Of a stretch of 64,000 nucleotides of DNA, positions 23,984 to 38,438 are shown one piece after another. Position numbers and translations under genes: made by a program. The notes under the pieces were generated by a model. The model had not been told where the DNA came from. It did not search any database and saw only the letters and a program-made list of their open reading frames with translations. The DNA comes from Trichinella spiralis (taxonomy: Eukaryota; Nematoda; Enoplea; Trichinellida; Trichinellidae), in assembly GCA_000181795.3 (NCBI GenBank), contig CM012955.1:11990413-12054412 (forward strand), read 5' to 3'. Numbering within the stretch: the stretch's first letter is position 1; each line of letters starts with the position of its first letter.

Positions 23984-26900
23984 ATGATTCAGTATATGCC
24001 AAATTGGCAGTTATCATTGGATTGGATCCTTTATGCTGCTTTTGTTGTCGCTTTTTTTGTCGCCTTTGGCATGGGCGCCAACGACTGCGCCAACAGCTAC
24101 GGCACTGTTGTTGGTGCTAAAGTGCTCAAACTTTGGCAAGCTTACATTTTGGCGACATTCTTTGAAACTCTCGGCGCTGGTCTTCTAGGTATGACAGCTA
24201 GTTGTTTATCAAGCATTTCTTTAATTTATCCGGTGTCACCATTGGCCATAAATTGAAAAGATTTTCTCGTTTGAGTGGGTTTTTGTTGCCTTTATGACCC
24301 AGTCCAGCTGAAATGCGTTCAATAATTTCGGTTAGTCAGCGTGTTGTCGTGTAAACAAATTCGTCAAACTCAAGAAGCTAATTATCTGCGCTTTCTGGTC
24401 GCCAGTTAGCTTTGCTATGAGATGTTCGAAATTTTGCATTTTTCAAACAACTAACTCACCACACTACGACAAGTAAGATTTGTCGCAGTGCGTAATATTT
24501 CAGCGAACGTACTGCGTCGCTTTGCTCGTGATTGATTGCATTTTCGTAAAAATGAAGCTTATCCTGTCTGTTATGTGAAATTATTTTTCACCAGACAAAT
24601 CTTTATTCTTCTACTAACGAGAGGCAAATTTGATTAATTTCAAATTTCGCTTCAGGTCATTACGCATAAATTGAACTTTTTCGGAACATGGCTAGCTAAC
24701 CTAAGCATGGTCGTTCTGAAGCGACCGCACAATAACAAGTATTTACAATTGGAATAAATTTGTTTTTATTTTTTAACGGCAAATTTAATTCGAATCACAA
24801 ACAAATTAGCTAATTAATTCAATAATTATACAATTGCCAATAAGAAAATCGGGCTTCTATTTGTTAGCTCACTTTTTCATAGTTTGGTGAATCGGCTGAA
24901 TCAGCAATAGCTAATAAAAAAAAAGTTTCAAACAAACAATAGCTGTATGAGCTGTTTTCAATGTTACAGTCGTCGCAGTTTGCATTGGCCTTTTATTTTC
25001 TTGTTTACTTGTAAAGTTAACTTTCCTACAATGATGCTCACATCACTTTGACATTATTATTTAACAATAAGCCCAATCACCAATTGAAATTTTACAATGA
25101 TGCGCAGTTTACGAGAGGCAGTTTGGATGCTTGTATATGAGAAGAATAGAATATGCAATTGTTATATGTTTTGCATTTCGAATCGTCTAATAATCATCAA
25201 AAAAGAGAAATAGATAGATTTTAGCAGAAATTGATTTTTTGCCTATTAGATAAATAGCTTACATCTCGTCGCGGCGTTTCGTTTGCCGAATTCTAACAGC
25301 CGTGTGTATGTCTCTTTAAAAGTATCCGCTTGCAGCTAAATTCGACACCAGATAAATACATGCATATATTGGAATGTTTGAAAAATTTTTTCAACAAAAT
25401 CTTATTGCTGTCTTTAACACAGTTGTTGTTGTTGGAGAATGTTACGTCACAAACTGTTCCACGTTTTGCCGAATTATTGTGTCTCAAGTATAATAAGCCG
25501 GCTAATTGCTCATTTCACGGAATATTGCAACGAGAAAAAATGTGACATGTTTACGTTTTTTTCAAGGCTTAAGCTTTTTATGATTATTATTATTAATTGA
25601 TTTGTTTGCTAGAGTTGTTTTTTGAAATTTTATTGCCGCATAACACCTGGAAGAAATATATATTTTGAGATTGATTGCACTTTTTCATTGAACATTTTCA
25701 ATTTGATGAGCAATTTTATTACTACAGTGTGGTAGTAAATTTTTTTCCCTTCAATTCATCGAGACTTACGACGTATGGTTCGATTGGTTTCGTTTATAAA
25801 TATCATTAGTTTAGTATTTTCTTCGCACATTTTGATTAATATTGATTTTTCTATGAACAATATTATCATTTCATGTTTTGGTTTTTGCATGTTGGAAATT
25901 TCCAACATGCAAAAGCAACAACAAATTTTATAGGATAAAAATGCCCACATAGTTCAGAAATTTTTTGAATTTGATTTATGATTTGAATTTAAAAAAGAAT
26001 GATGTCAATTTATATTTTAAAATATTTTTATTTGATGAGTTAAATTATATATTTGCACACGGAGTAATAATTTTCTTACTTTATCAATGCAGGGTATAGA
26101 GTCACGGAAACAATGCGCAAAAATCTTGTCAACGTTGAAAGTTACAGCGTTTATAGTGTATTTGATGCAGAAGAAAATGTATACAAGCTGGTCGATCCCA
26201 GCTTGTGCAGCATGCTTGAAGGGAACATGACTCATGTATCAACATGCACCAACTACACATCGGCTGAATTTATGCTTGGAGAACTGGGCGTTCTTACTGG
26301 TAAATGGAATTTTGCTGTTTTTATTTATTTCTAATTTATGATATAGTCCATTCAATAATTCAGCAATATTTGGTGGGTCAGTTTTAAAGCGAAATTTTAA
26401 TATTATCCGAATTTATTTTAGGCACGGCAGCTTGGCTTTTGATTGCTACTATTTTCCACGCTCCTGTTTCAACTACACACAGTGCAGTTGGCGCGACAAT
26501 TGGATTTGCTTTGGTGATCAAAGGAATCAGTGGTGCCAATTTTACGCAACTTTTGCACATCGGTAAAGCATTTCAATTTTTCACTTGAGCTCTAGTTGTG
26601 TTTTATTGGATGTCAGTTGGAAAGCGCATTTGCATTCAATTATTGAAAAATTATTTTCCATATAATTTTTGCATTTCTTTCTTGCAGTAATTTCTTGGCT
26701 CGCCTCCCCCGCCTTAGCGGGATTTTTCTCAGTGGTAATATATTTGATCATAAAAAGCACTGTTTTCTGCAAGGTAAGCGACAATATGACAATTGTTGAG
26801 ACAAACATATGATTGCATGATTGGTTTATAAAGGAAAATCCATTCGAATCGAGCTTGCGTATGCTGCCGATGTTTTATTTCGCTACTCTATCTGTAAATC

Positions 26901-28343
26901 TTTTCTCCATTACCTACGGCGGATCCAAATGTATGAATAGTGGATGTTATCGGTGCATCTCATTTGATAATGTATTTCTTATCAATTTTACAGATCTGAA
27001 GCTTGACACTTTGCCATGGTGGTCATGTCTATTGATTAGCTGCCTTCTCAGTTTTGTTGTCGCATTATACATGCATTTCTTTGGTAGAAAGCTTATCCGA
27101 GCTCGTATTCTGGGTAACGTATTTTTATTAAGATTTAATTTTTTTTCTCAATTATACTTTATGATCAGTATTATGCATTTTTCATATCAATGACAAAGTT
27201 TTTACATGCCTATTCCTTTCTTGAAAAGCACAATTTGAATTAATGAGTATGAATTCATTTATTATTTGTTTTTTTTCAATATAGCGAAATATGAAAAAAG
27301 TGAATGCGCATTACAAGAGGGAATACCTAGTTGCGATGATATCAGTAATGAAAAAACAGGAATAATGGTATAGCATTTTAATTATTACTTTCAAATACAT
27401 GCTTTAGCGTTGAAAATATTTTATTTTAGCTAGGTGAAAGTGAAAATGAAATTATTTTAGAAGATGTGATGCCGATAGACGATATCGGTAATGAAGTTAT
27501 TTATTGATGCGAGTGAAAATTATACATTTTAATTTAGAAGCTGGGAATGATGCGCCCTCATCTCAGAATCATCATACAAAAGAATCACACAGAATTATGA
27601 ACAAAGTACAAAAATTGAAAAAAGTATGCGTCCAAGTTGTAAATTTAGGAAAGAAAAGCAACTCATCTCATTTTTAAGCTTCACAAACATCTTCCTGAAG
27701 ATCCACTCGCTCAAGAAGTGTTCAACTATTTGCAGATCTTATCAGCATGCTTTCTCAGTTTCAGTCACGGCTCTAACGACACTGCGTATTGCAATTTGTT
27801 TATTAAAATAAACCAGCATTTCCATGTGCTATTTCAGCAATGCCGTTGGACCGTTAGTTGCGATTTGGTGCACTGTTAAAGAAGGACGAGCTAATGTTGA
27901 TGTTGCTTCAAATGGAATTTTGGAAGGTTTGATCTTATTTGGTGCAGCAAGCATGATCATTGGTTTATGGTCGTTGGGTCACAGAGTTATTAATACCATC
28001 GGTACTAAGCTTACTGAAGTTACATCTCCGAGGTAAAATAAAGATGTTTCAGTTTCATTTCAGGTCAAAAATGTATTCCATTTTATTATTTGTTTTCAGT
28101 GGTTTTGCCATGGAATTGGGTACTGCCTTTACTGTTCTCACGGCTAGCAAGTTGGGCATTCCAATAAGTACTACTCATTGCGCTGTGGGTGCGGTGGTCT
28201 GCGTGGGTTGGATGAGAACTTCAAGCGCAGGTGTATCTTGGAAAACGTTTGGCAACATCGCAATCGCTTGGTTAGTCACTTTACCAGTTTCTGGTTCTAT
28301 AGCTGCACTTGCTTCTTTTCTTTTGATACGTTATGGAATTTAA
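23984..28343 (+). CDS. Sodium-dependent phosphate transporter, PiT family
   Basis: Twelve exons (23984-24188, 26093-26299, 26422-26562, 26688-26773, 26834-26930, 26994-27113, 27285-27367, 27430-27487, 27538-27623, 27679-27785, 27838-28032, 28100-28343) give 542 residues. PiT (SLC20) proteins import inorganic phosphate with sodium. Both inverted PiT signature halves are present: [18 protein letters not shown] near the N-terminus and [16 protein letters not shown] in the C-terminal half. [12 protein letters not shown] and [13 protein letters not shown] are the matching re-entrant segments. The cytoplasmic loop between the halves, spread over exons 7-10, is short and acidic compared with vertebrate PiT1/2. 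An exofacial loop carries N-glycosylation sites (GNMT, TNYT). Intron 1 is 1.9 kb, far longer than the others, and carries the palindrome listed separately. All junctions keep frame. Probably functional. Confidence 0.97.
25883..25914. repeat. 32-bp perfect palindrome in PiT intron 1
   Basis: The half TTTTGCATGTTGGAAA is followed immediately by its exact reverse complement, with no spacer. The flanks are only partly symmetrical. It may be a cruciform-prone relic or a dimer binding site. It includes an ATGCAAA octamer-like core on each strand. Confidence 0.9.
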
Positions 28344-31300
28344 TTGTTATTGTGCATTATTGGCAGTTTTTTTCCCAAAATTTATCGTATTCAAATGGTT
28401 GATTTACGATTTTACCTTCCCCGTGCCAATTTGCCTTACCATTTTACGTTTTCCAAATCTCGAACCTGCGACATGCACATTTCACTTCCTAGTGCGTACA
28501 AATTAGTTGTGTTCCAAACTGTCCACCTAGCAAATGCAATCTCTTCCCAATAATGTTGCAACTCTTTTACTCAGTAAATGAAGGTGTTGGTGTAACCGTG
28601 TTATGATATTATTCTTTTTTTTATAAAAAATTTATTTCGCGCGCACGGCAAGTACACTATTGAAATATTAATTTTAACATTTCAAATGTACAATGTGCTA
28701 ATATAAACCTGCTGCACAAATATGTTAACCATAATGTTCCATGTTTAACAGCTAAACAAATTTTTATTCAATATTATCTCTGATGTACTAGTTTCAATCG
28801 CATATTGATTTATTCAATTACTAATAGATGTTACTCTGATAAAGTTATTAATTAGCAAACTGATTGCACTGTGCTAAGAGGCGTGAATTGTTTCAAATCG
28901 GATTTGAATAGCGTTGAATCAAAAATGTGAACATTCTTGTTAATAAATAAACAATCAGAGAACATTCTGAACTCTCAATAAGCAGATTTTGCATTCGGCA
29001 CAGTAATCATTACTAATTAATTAATTGTAATTATTAATACAAGCAAATGTAATTAAATCATTTTCAGAAATTTCACCGTAATAGCCACTGAGAAATTTCA
29101 TTTTCAAAACGGTGAGATTAAATTTCAGCATATTTATTGGTTTTGCCTTCAAAAGTCCAGTTATATGTTCATAAATTTAAGCATTTCATAAATAAGCATT
29201 AGTACACATAAAACACATTGATTGGCGAGTAGCTCGAATCATTCATTATTAGTGTTCATGGCTCCTTGATATTCTGCCACCTTAAGGGAGCTTCACCGAA
29301 AACTGGAAATTCACATTCAAGCATTAGGAGCCTTGAGTAAGACCCTTAAAATATATGCAGCCATTCTCCTTTCAACAATCCTGCATAAACTGTCATGAGA
29401 GCTGATACTCGTGCGACACTGACGATGTGATAAAGCCCGTAGCAACGCAAAGGAGTTTCTGACGGTTACAAGCGTTAAAACTTAAGGCCGCAAAAAGTTC
29501 ACAAATGCAGAGGCAGGGATAATGGGTCAGGGAATCTGGAACAGAACTTAGCGACCCTTCCATGGCCCCACGGCAGTGTTCACCGGCAGTATTAACAGTT
29601 AGATAAGCAAGGGTCTTTTTTGTGAAATTAGTCACTCTTTACATACATGCGGTTGGATTCTGAGAAGGAAAAAGAAATAGTGGCTAGAAAGAAGCTCTGC
29701 TTTATTTGCTTCAAAAGTAGACTTTAAGCTCACAGTGTCAAATTACAAGGAGATGCACCACCGTGATTATTTTTACTGGTAGTAGAATCTCTGAAAATAA
29801 GGTAACCGTACTGCAGTCATCCAAAGAGGATAGCGCTGATACTGCTTCAGAAATAGCTGCAATAGAAATTGAAGGCTATAAATGATCACATGATGGATGA
29901 GGCCAGAGAACCTTTCTTAGTGGCCAAACGAAACAGCATATACTGAAAAATTAGTGTTGACCATTTCATTTTGAACACATTCTGAAGAACCCTGTGAGCG
30001 TAAGCACACGAAGTATGTTAAGGGTTACTGTTACCGAAAGGCAGCAGAGAAAATTCATTTTTAATGTAAGTCGGAGCCCCTAATTACACCTGTTACCCTC
30101 TCAAGACATCACGTGGAGAATGTATGAGAGAGCTGAAAAGCTATGCGATGGAATTAGGTGATGTGCGACATTACAGAGAACCAAAACTGGAAAAAGAATA
30201 GCGAACGTTAAGATCATATCAATATGAGCAGCACCTATGTCTATAAGTCAGATCGTGTGTATTGTGCCAATGGCGGAACGCTGCCCTTTCCAGCAACAAC
30301 TCACCCAAGTTCAAAAAATTGCATTTGTGAAAGTCCTCTCGTCACGAATATTATTAGCACAGATTTTACGGGATCACTCTACTTGGGGAACTGAAGTAGA
30401 AACACTAGGGGAATGGAAATATGCTTTTTCATTCACATGCAAGGTTATGGAAGCTATGCATCTAGAATTCATAACGAATATGACTGTAACGATTTTCATC
30501 ATAGCCTCATGTAGGTGAGCTTTACTCAAATCAGCTTGTCCAACTTGTCAAAAGCACACGTAGAGTAGGTTTCTGTAGATAATTAGGTATAATATCTAAG
30601 GTGAGGCCGTTTTCAGCAGGCACACTGCACTGTGATCTTCTAATCTCAGCAAGCGCGGGTGGAATGGTAGGTCACCGACTCTGGTGGAGCGTCTGAGCTT
30701 GTTGTCGGCGCTTTTGAGGAGCTGCGGTCAGGGTTTCGCTACGTCCATAGCGTCGCGCAGAGGAAAACAGATAATCAAGCTGTCGTCTACACTGCCTTTG
30801 GTCGACGTTCCACTTGATACGTGCTCAAAGGGCGGCAACGGTCCCGGACATGGCGAGGGTCGCCGTTGACGTCGACAGCCTGGCTGAAGACGATATTAGT
30901 GACGCCGCCTTTTTAGTATGAGGAATGACCTAAGGTTCCAGGTGACTGCACCCATACCTTGCCATCTATAAGGTCACTACATATCACTATTCCTAATTAA
31001 GATGTAAACAAAAAAATACTAAAATGATGATGAAAATAGTATTAATATCACTTATTAGAATCCCTACTCTGAATTTCAGAGGGTTTAGGAATAATTTTGC
31101 GTAAATTAATTAACTCAGCCACCGGATGACGCATTACGCTCTGTGGCGCATATACTTCTTTGCCAGAGAACAGCCGCATCAGTATACAGTTTGACCACGT
31201 GTTATGAAGGCAGGAAAAGTCCATTTGGAGAAATGAGTATTAAATTAAATGCAACTCTTCGCTGAAGTGTAAGATTAAGTTAAGAACATATTCCTTCATC

Positions 31301-33211
31301 ATGTGACTTCAGTATAAATCTGGCCTGAGCCAGGGAATTCACCAAGCTTTACCGGATACAGAATTCAGCAGATTCAACAGCATGGACGAATGCAGTTTGC
31401 TAAGTAGAAAGTTACAGGATCCTCTGAGATGATGCTCATTTGAATTAAGCATTCTTTCTACCTGAGCAAAATGTACAGAGCAGTTAATGACTGAATATGG
31501 CACTGCTTCAAAAAATTGTCACATGGCTCTAAAACTAGACACTCCCAGCTATAATAGAAACAAAATGCTCCTAGCGAATTAAAGTTTCAATGGACATCTT
31601 GAGCCACTTAGAGTCTTCTACTGATGATAATCACTCCTTGTTCATCAACAAAGTGCCATAATGTGCGTGCGTTTCCCAGTTATCAATGGGTTAAACATTT
31701 TTCAACACGTTCATCTCATCAACAGAGTATACCTCCTATACCTGGCATGTGACACAATCACATGATGGTGTGAAAGCATAGAAGACAGCCATACTTGGAC
31801 ATACTTTGGAAATAAATATACTCAAATAAATAGCATAATGTCATACCTGATTTCAAGTAGCATATTCAGCTTCAGATTACGGTCAGTTATAAGTAAAATA
31901 AAAGCATTTAAATCTGACCGTGAGCAAGTGGACATGAAATTTCACTATGATAACAGAGCAGCTTCGTTTGCAACTGAGCCACTACAGTATTGTTATCTAC
32001 AATAAGGTAAATTAACGAGCAATATAAAATCTCGCTTTTTCTAATAAGAATTGCTTTTTCTTATGGATTATAATTTAAATAAAAAAGTGTGAAAAGTGAA
32101 GAATTTTATTGACACCAACAGAGCAAAATAGCAAGCAATTTCTCACACGAACACGTGATAACTTACTGTGACCGTAATCACAATTAGGTTTAACAAAATT
32201 TTTAAATGTAAAGGGAATACTGTAACTGTGATTTATTGCTAATGATGATGGGGTAACTGTGAACACTGTGCAAGGCAACTGTGCTAACCAGCTTTCCACC
32301 TTTGCAGGAACAAGAATAATAACTTTTCACTGTACTGAAAGAAATGCCATTAAAATACTCAGTTTATGTTCCCAGCCTTAATGTAGACAACGAAGGACAA
32401 AGTTCATTGCTGAATGAATGCAAATTATGAAATTGTTGTTTAACATATACTGTGAAGTGAAACCTTGTGGTTTTTTGAAAGAAAATAATGATGAGGGGTG
32501 AATTCTTTCTATTTTTTGCCATTTTTGTAAATCTTTTTATGACTTATTAAAAACGCAAAATACCGCATTCTTCTATGCTTTTTGCAGCATCAAGACTCTT
32601 ACTAAAAATATTATCTTAAATACCAAAATTAGACCCCAGTCATCACAAATGGGACGTCCTATAAAAGTGTACTAGTCATTTTAAACAATTAGCTGTAAAC
32701 GCTATAGTGTGTGGCTTTGGCTTTGCTAAAAAATACGTTCCAGCATATAAAGGACAGCATATTATCATGCTTACAGTGCCACTGTGAATATGGTTTATAT
32801 TATGAAGGATTACTATGTTTCAGTATTTTTCTAGGGTGTCATCTCTCATCGCTCATTTTTACAGGCAGATGAATTTTTGAGATTTACAAGCTACTGTTTA
32901 GGAAAATTGGTATTGTAGGATAGGGTTCTTTTGATTCCACCTCCTCCCATTTTCCCCACTCTACCCACTTTGTGTAATTGGTGGTTCATTCATGGCATGT
33001 ACGGCGTTTGATTTTTTTATTTGATTGCAGTCACTTCGCATACTTACTTATATTGGGAAACTTTTGGTACATACATTCTGAATTACTTTTTTCATTTTAT
33101 CTTTTCTTAAGTAACTGTACTTGTCACAACAATCTCAGAAGTTGATATTAGTACTGCTTACTGAATTTTTATTTGCCATACCAAAATGCTCAATTATCAA
33201 TTTTGAACATG
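28344..33211. other. Gene-poor region, no gene recognised
   Basis: 4.9 kb with only short frames and no chain of exons I can defend. Base composition is more even than in other spacers here, which suggests decayed repeats. A GC-rich island at about 30610-30930 holds the longest unusual frame (30684-30869 plus), with no recognised homology. The last kilobase before 33212 is ordinary AT-rich flank, and its final part resembles the 3' flank of the other proteasome copy. Confidence 0.4.
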
Positions 33212-34139
33212 TCAAATATTGAAGAGAGACTCATTGAGTCGTAATGTTGGTACGTCACTGGTGGCAAATTCTACAGCTTCTTGGAAGACATTCTCAGGAA
33301 CGAATTCATGCTTACCACCAGTAGCTTCGGAAACCCAGCTCAATTTCATAATGCACCGCGCATCATTTCTTGCATTTCGAACCATGTAGAGGAACAACGC
33401 AGCTTCTTTGATCAATTCCCTCACTGGTATTCTAGCGTAACTGCGCTTGCTCATTTCAGCATTGTCTGGTGGATCATTACAACCATGGACCCAAGACTTG
33501 TACGGCTTTTTAGCAACAGGTTGCACCGCATATATCTCAGGGCCTGTTATTGGCGACCAAGTCCCCAAACACATCCGGCAATCAAATGGTCTGAAAAAAT
33601 GTGAAACCAAAAGTAAAGAATAAAAAAGTACAAAAATTGCATATAAACTGCGCTCACTTCAACACGCCCTGATATTTGAACTCATGGACGTAGTACGCCA
33701 AACTTTCAGCCAAATGCATACACGGTATGTCACGTTGAAAAGAATCATAATAAGATTTCGCCTCTTCGATGACATACTTCTCCATCGCCTCACCATCTGA
33801 ATACGATCCAGAAAATACAAATCCAATCTTGTCAGCCACGGTCGCAATTCTTTCACCAGCATAGTTTGGGTAAATAGAGCACGGCTTTGTCGTCTGAATG
33901 CCAAACACCACCCCATCGGAGCCTCGAATAGCCACGCAAGCCTTCGCATTGTATACGTTTCTATTGAAATATTCATCTAAGCAAAAGAAAAAAAACAAAA
34001 ACAAATTAAACAACAAAACGTTAAGCAAATCTGTATGCGTAACAACGATGTAAAAAAAATACGCACATCTAGCTACGTGTTGGTGTAGTCCAAAGAGTAC
34101 TGTCGAATAACCCCCAGTAGAATCGACGTCGCTAATCAT
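33212..34139 (-). CDS. Divergent proteasome alpha-7 (PSMA3) paralog
   Basis: Three exons (34139-34067, 33976-33658, 33590-33212) give 256 residues. The exon lengths 73, 319 and 379 bp are identical to those of the PSMA3 gene at 40215-41163. The middle exon keeps long blocks such as RIATVADKIGFVFSG and ACVAIRGSDGVVFG, about 57% identity by eye. The N-terminal alpha-subunit signature (GYDLSAATFSPDGR in the other copy) is replaced by GGYSTVLFGLHQHVAR, and the acidic C-terminal tail is replaced by a neutral one ending ESLFNI. Alpha subunits are not proteolytic but form the 20S gate. Loss of the gate motif with an intact frame suggests a specialised subunit, a non-proteasomal role, or early decay. 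No stop or frameshift is present. Confidence 0.85.
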
Positions 34140-35165
34140 TTTCAGTTGTCACTATTTTCAGCCAAGGAAAACCACAAGCGCAAGCGAGTACAAATGTTCA
34201 CTGAAATGAATCATACTGTAACAGGAAATGTTCTTTGGTAAATCAAAATATGCTGACTCAATACTGTCAAACGAAAAACGAATTAAAATTTATTTAATTG
34301 TGAATTTCAATTTTATATTCGATCAAAATGCGACTTTTGATCACAAATTTCGCACAATTGATCAAATCGACTTACATTCGATACAGTCAAACAGAAAAGT
34401 AGGCGTGAGTAACATGATGGACTTGAAATGATGGAAGTTGTTGTACGGATTTTCAAAGACTACCTCATGCAGTGGTCTTGATACAGACAATAGAAATAAT
34501 TAGCATGCAATACAACGCTGAATTCACTTTTTTGGCGTTATTAAATTCTGTCGTTTCCGGTTTAGAATTGTCATGTTCAAATATGTCGAGTGACAAATTT
34601 GAATGCATAGAAGAAAAAGTTTTCGTTCTCGAAATTTTTTACATTAAATTATTGAAAATTAAATAAATAAAATGGCAATACAACGTGCAGTGATGATGTG
34701 ATGAGTTGAGAATAGTATGAATTTTTCTACAATACAGTATTCATAAAATTTAAGTTCTACCTCCCAAGTTCGATGGATTATTATAGAGACCAGTGACATT
34801 TACTCGTGTTGCGACTAATTAAAATTAACATTTTTCACAGCTGAATTTTCATTACACAATTAATTTACATTGAACATGCACTGCAAAAAGAACTGAACTG
34901 TGCGCAACATACCACTGAAAGAAAAGTCTCAAAAAGAAAAAAAAGACAATGTAATTCTTCTGCATCTGTCATAAGTCATAAAAAAAAGGCTGTCACGAGT
35001 GAAAGCAATCTGGTCCAAAGTAGCTTCCTTCAATTTGCTGGAGTAGATACTAAGAAGTTTTTAAAAACAAAGAAAAACCAAAATAAAAAAACAAAGATTG
35101 CTTGAAACATTGATAAGTAATCTGGCAATAGATATTTGTTGCCCGAATTACAACCGCAGTGTGCC
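34140..35165. repeat. Duplicated upstream flank of PSMA3 paralog
   Basis: This non-coding segment is a copy of 41164-42190. The 34256-34435 part matches 41275-41455 at roughly nine bases in ten by eye; other parts (CTGTCACGAGTGAAAGCA; TGATAAGTA) also align in order. It ends at about 35165, where the counterpart enters the SPCA coding end. It must contain the promoter of the paralog. Confidence 0.8.
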
Positions 35166-35176
35166 GTCGTTCCAAA

Positions 35177-35179
<3 letters not shown>

Positions 35180-35208
<29 letters not shown>
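35180..35208. repeat. (AT)n microsatellite at duplication edge
   Basis: AT dinucleotides begin right where similarity to the 42-kb locus stops, so it may mark the old breakpoint. Confidence 0.8.
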
Positions 35209-35214
<6 letters not shown>

Positions 35215-35572
35215 GATTTCTAGAGATAAAGAGAAAGACCTGTGAAAATGAAAACATTAAATGATCACCAAGCGCGCAGAGAGGTAAAGAAAGAAAAAGT
35301 GGAAAACATTTCAAAGATTGCAATATAACAGGGATTGACAGTCCATTTAATTTTATCCTAGTCTAGATGGCAGAGATGCAGATTTAAAAATAATTTACAT
35401 AAAACTGAATATTTTCAAGAATGTTTTGAAACGCCTATCTCAAGCAGAATATTAGATTTATCATTTGTTCTTTATAGTATAATGATTCGCAGGCTGTTTT
35501 TTAAAGTTATCATTTCTTACTATAATACATGTAAACGTCATTTTTACATTTATTAACAGTCTGAGTTGCGCG

Positions 35573-37704
<2,132 letters not shown>

Positions 37705-37776
37705 CGAAGGGAGTGCATTTTGCAGTTCGAAGTGATTAAGATGTGTACAACAACGTTTACAATTATATGAAAATTA

Positions 37777-38285
37777 CTATGATCTAGAGTAGAATTTATG
37801 CTGTTTTTCAATCATTCGATGGACCAACTGCAAAATTTTAGTTCCATAATAAACGAACACATGATGCATTGTTTTTTGTTTTAAATGCATGATTACTTCT
37901 TCTTTCGACAATTTTTTCACGTTACTAGTAGATGTTGTCCGCATATGCTTCATAAATGTACAGGCTTTGACATGCAACGTTCGTGAGCCTGAATCAGCCG
38001 GAAATTCAGAAACAAGCGGAACATGGAAAATGGAATCATAAATTTCATGTACACTTTTCTGTGGTCCAAACTAGCATAACAAATGTTTCTCAATCAATGT
38101 TTGTTTCATCACATGAATCACAAAATCCAACAACATCCGGATGAGCACAGAAAGCTGGACAAGCATCACGTGATTTCTATTTTCAAATCTGATTCCGCAT
38201 AGCAGGAAAAATTTTGTGCACTCCTGCTGTCGGAAAACCATATATCCAGAAGCACTGCATCTCCACTGACTAGCCAACAACCAAC
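37777..38285 (-). CDS. Unrecognised gene, uncertain structure
   Basis: The last exon 38070-37777 is well supported: an AG acceptor, 98 codons open and a stop. It encodes a soluble-looking segment that includes SEFPADSGSRTLHVKAC and a Lys-rich helix, ending KFYSRS. Upstream (38280-38075) all three frames have open stretches, one of them (about GDAVLLDIWFSDSRS) protein-like, but I cannot join them without a frame problem, so the 5' exons are uncertain or the gene is decayed. No family is recognised. Its 5' side abuts the coiled-coil gene end at 38439, same strand. Confidence 0.4.
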
Positions 38286-38438
38286 GGTACTAGTGTTGCG
38301 TTCAAATCTTACAATTATCAGCCTACTGGTTATTAATTAAAAAGTTGCCTTTTACTTATGAAAAGAAATGAACGAACAAAACAACATTCACCAACTATTA
38401 TATAAAAAGTATAAAATTGAAATCAAATGCAAACTAAT

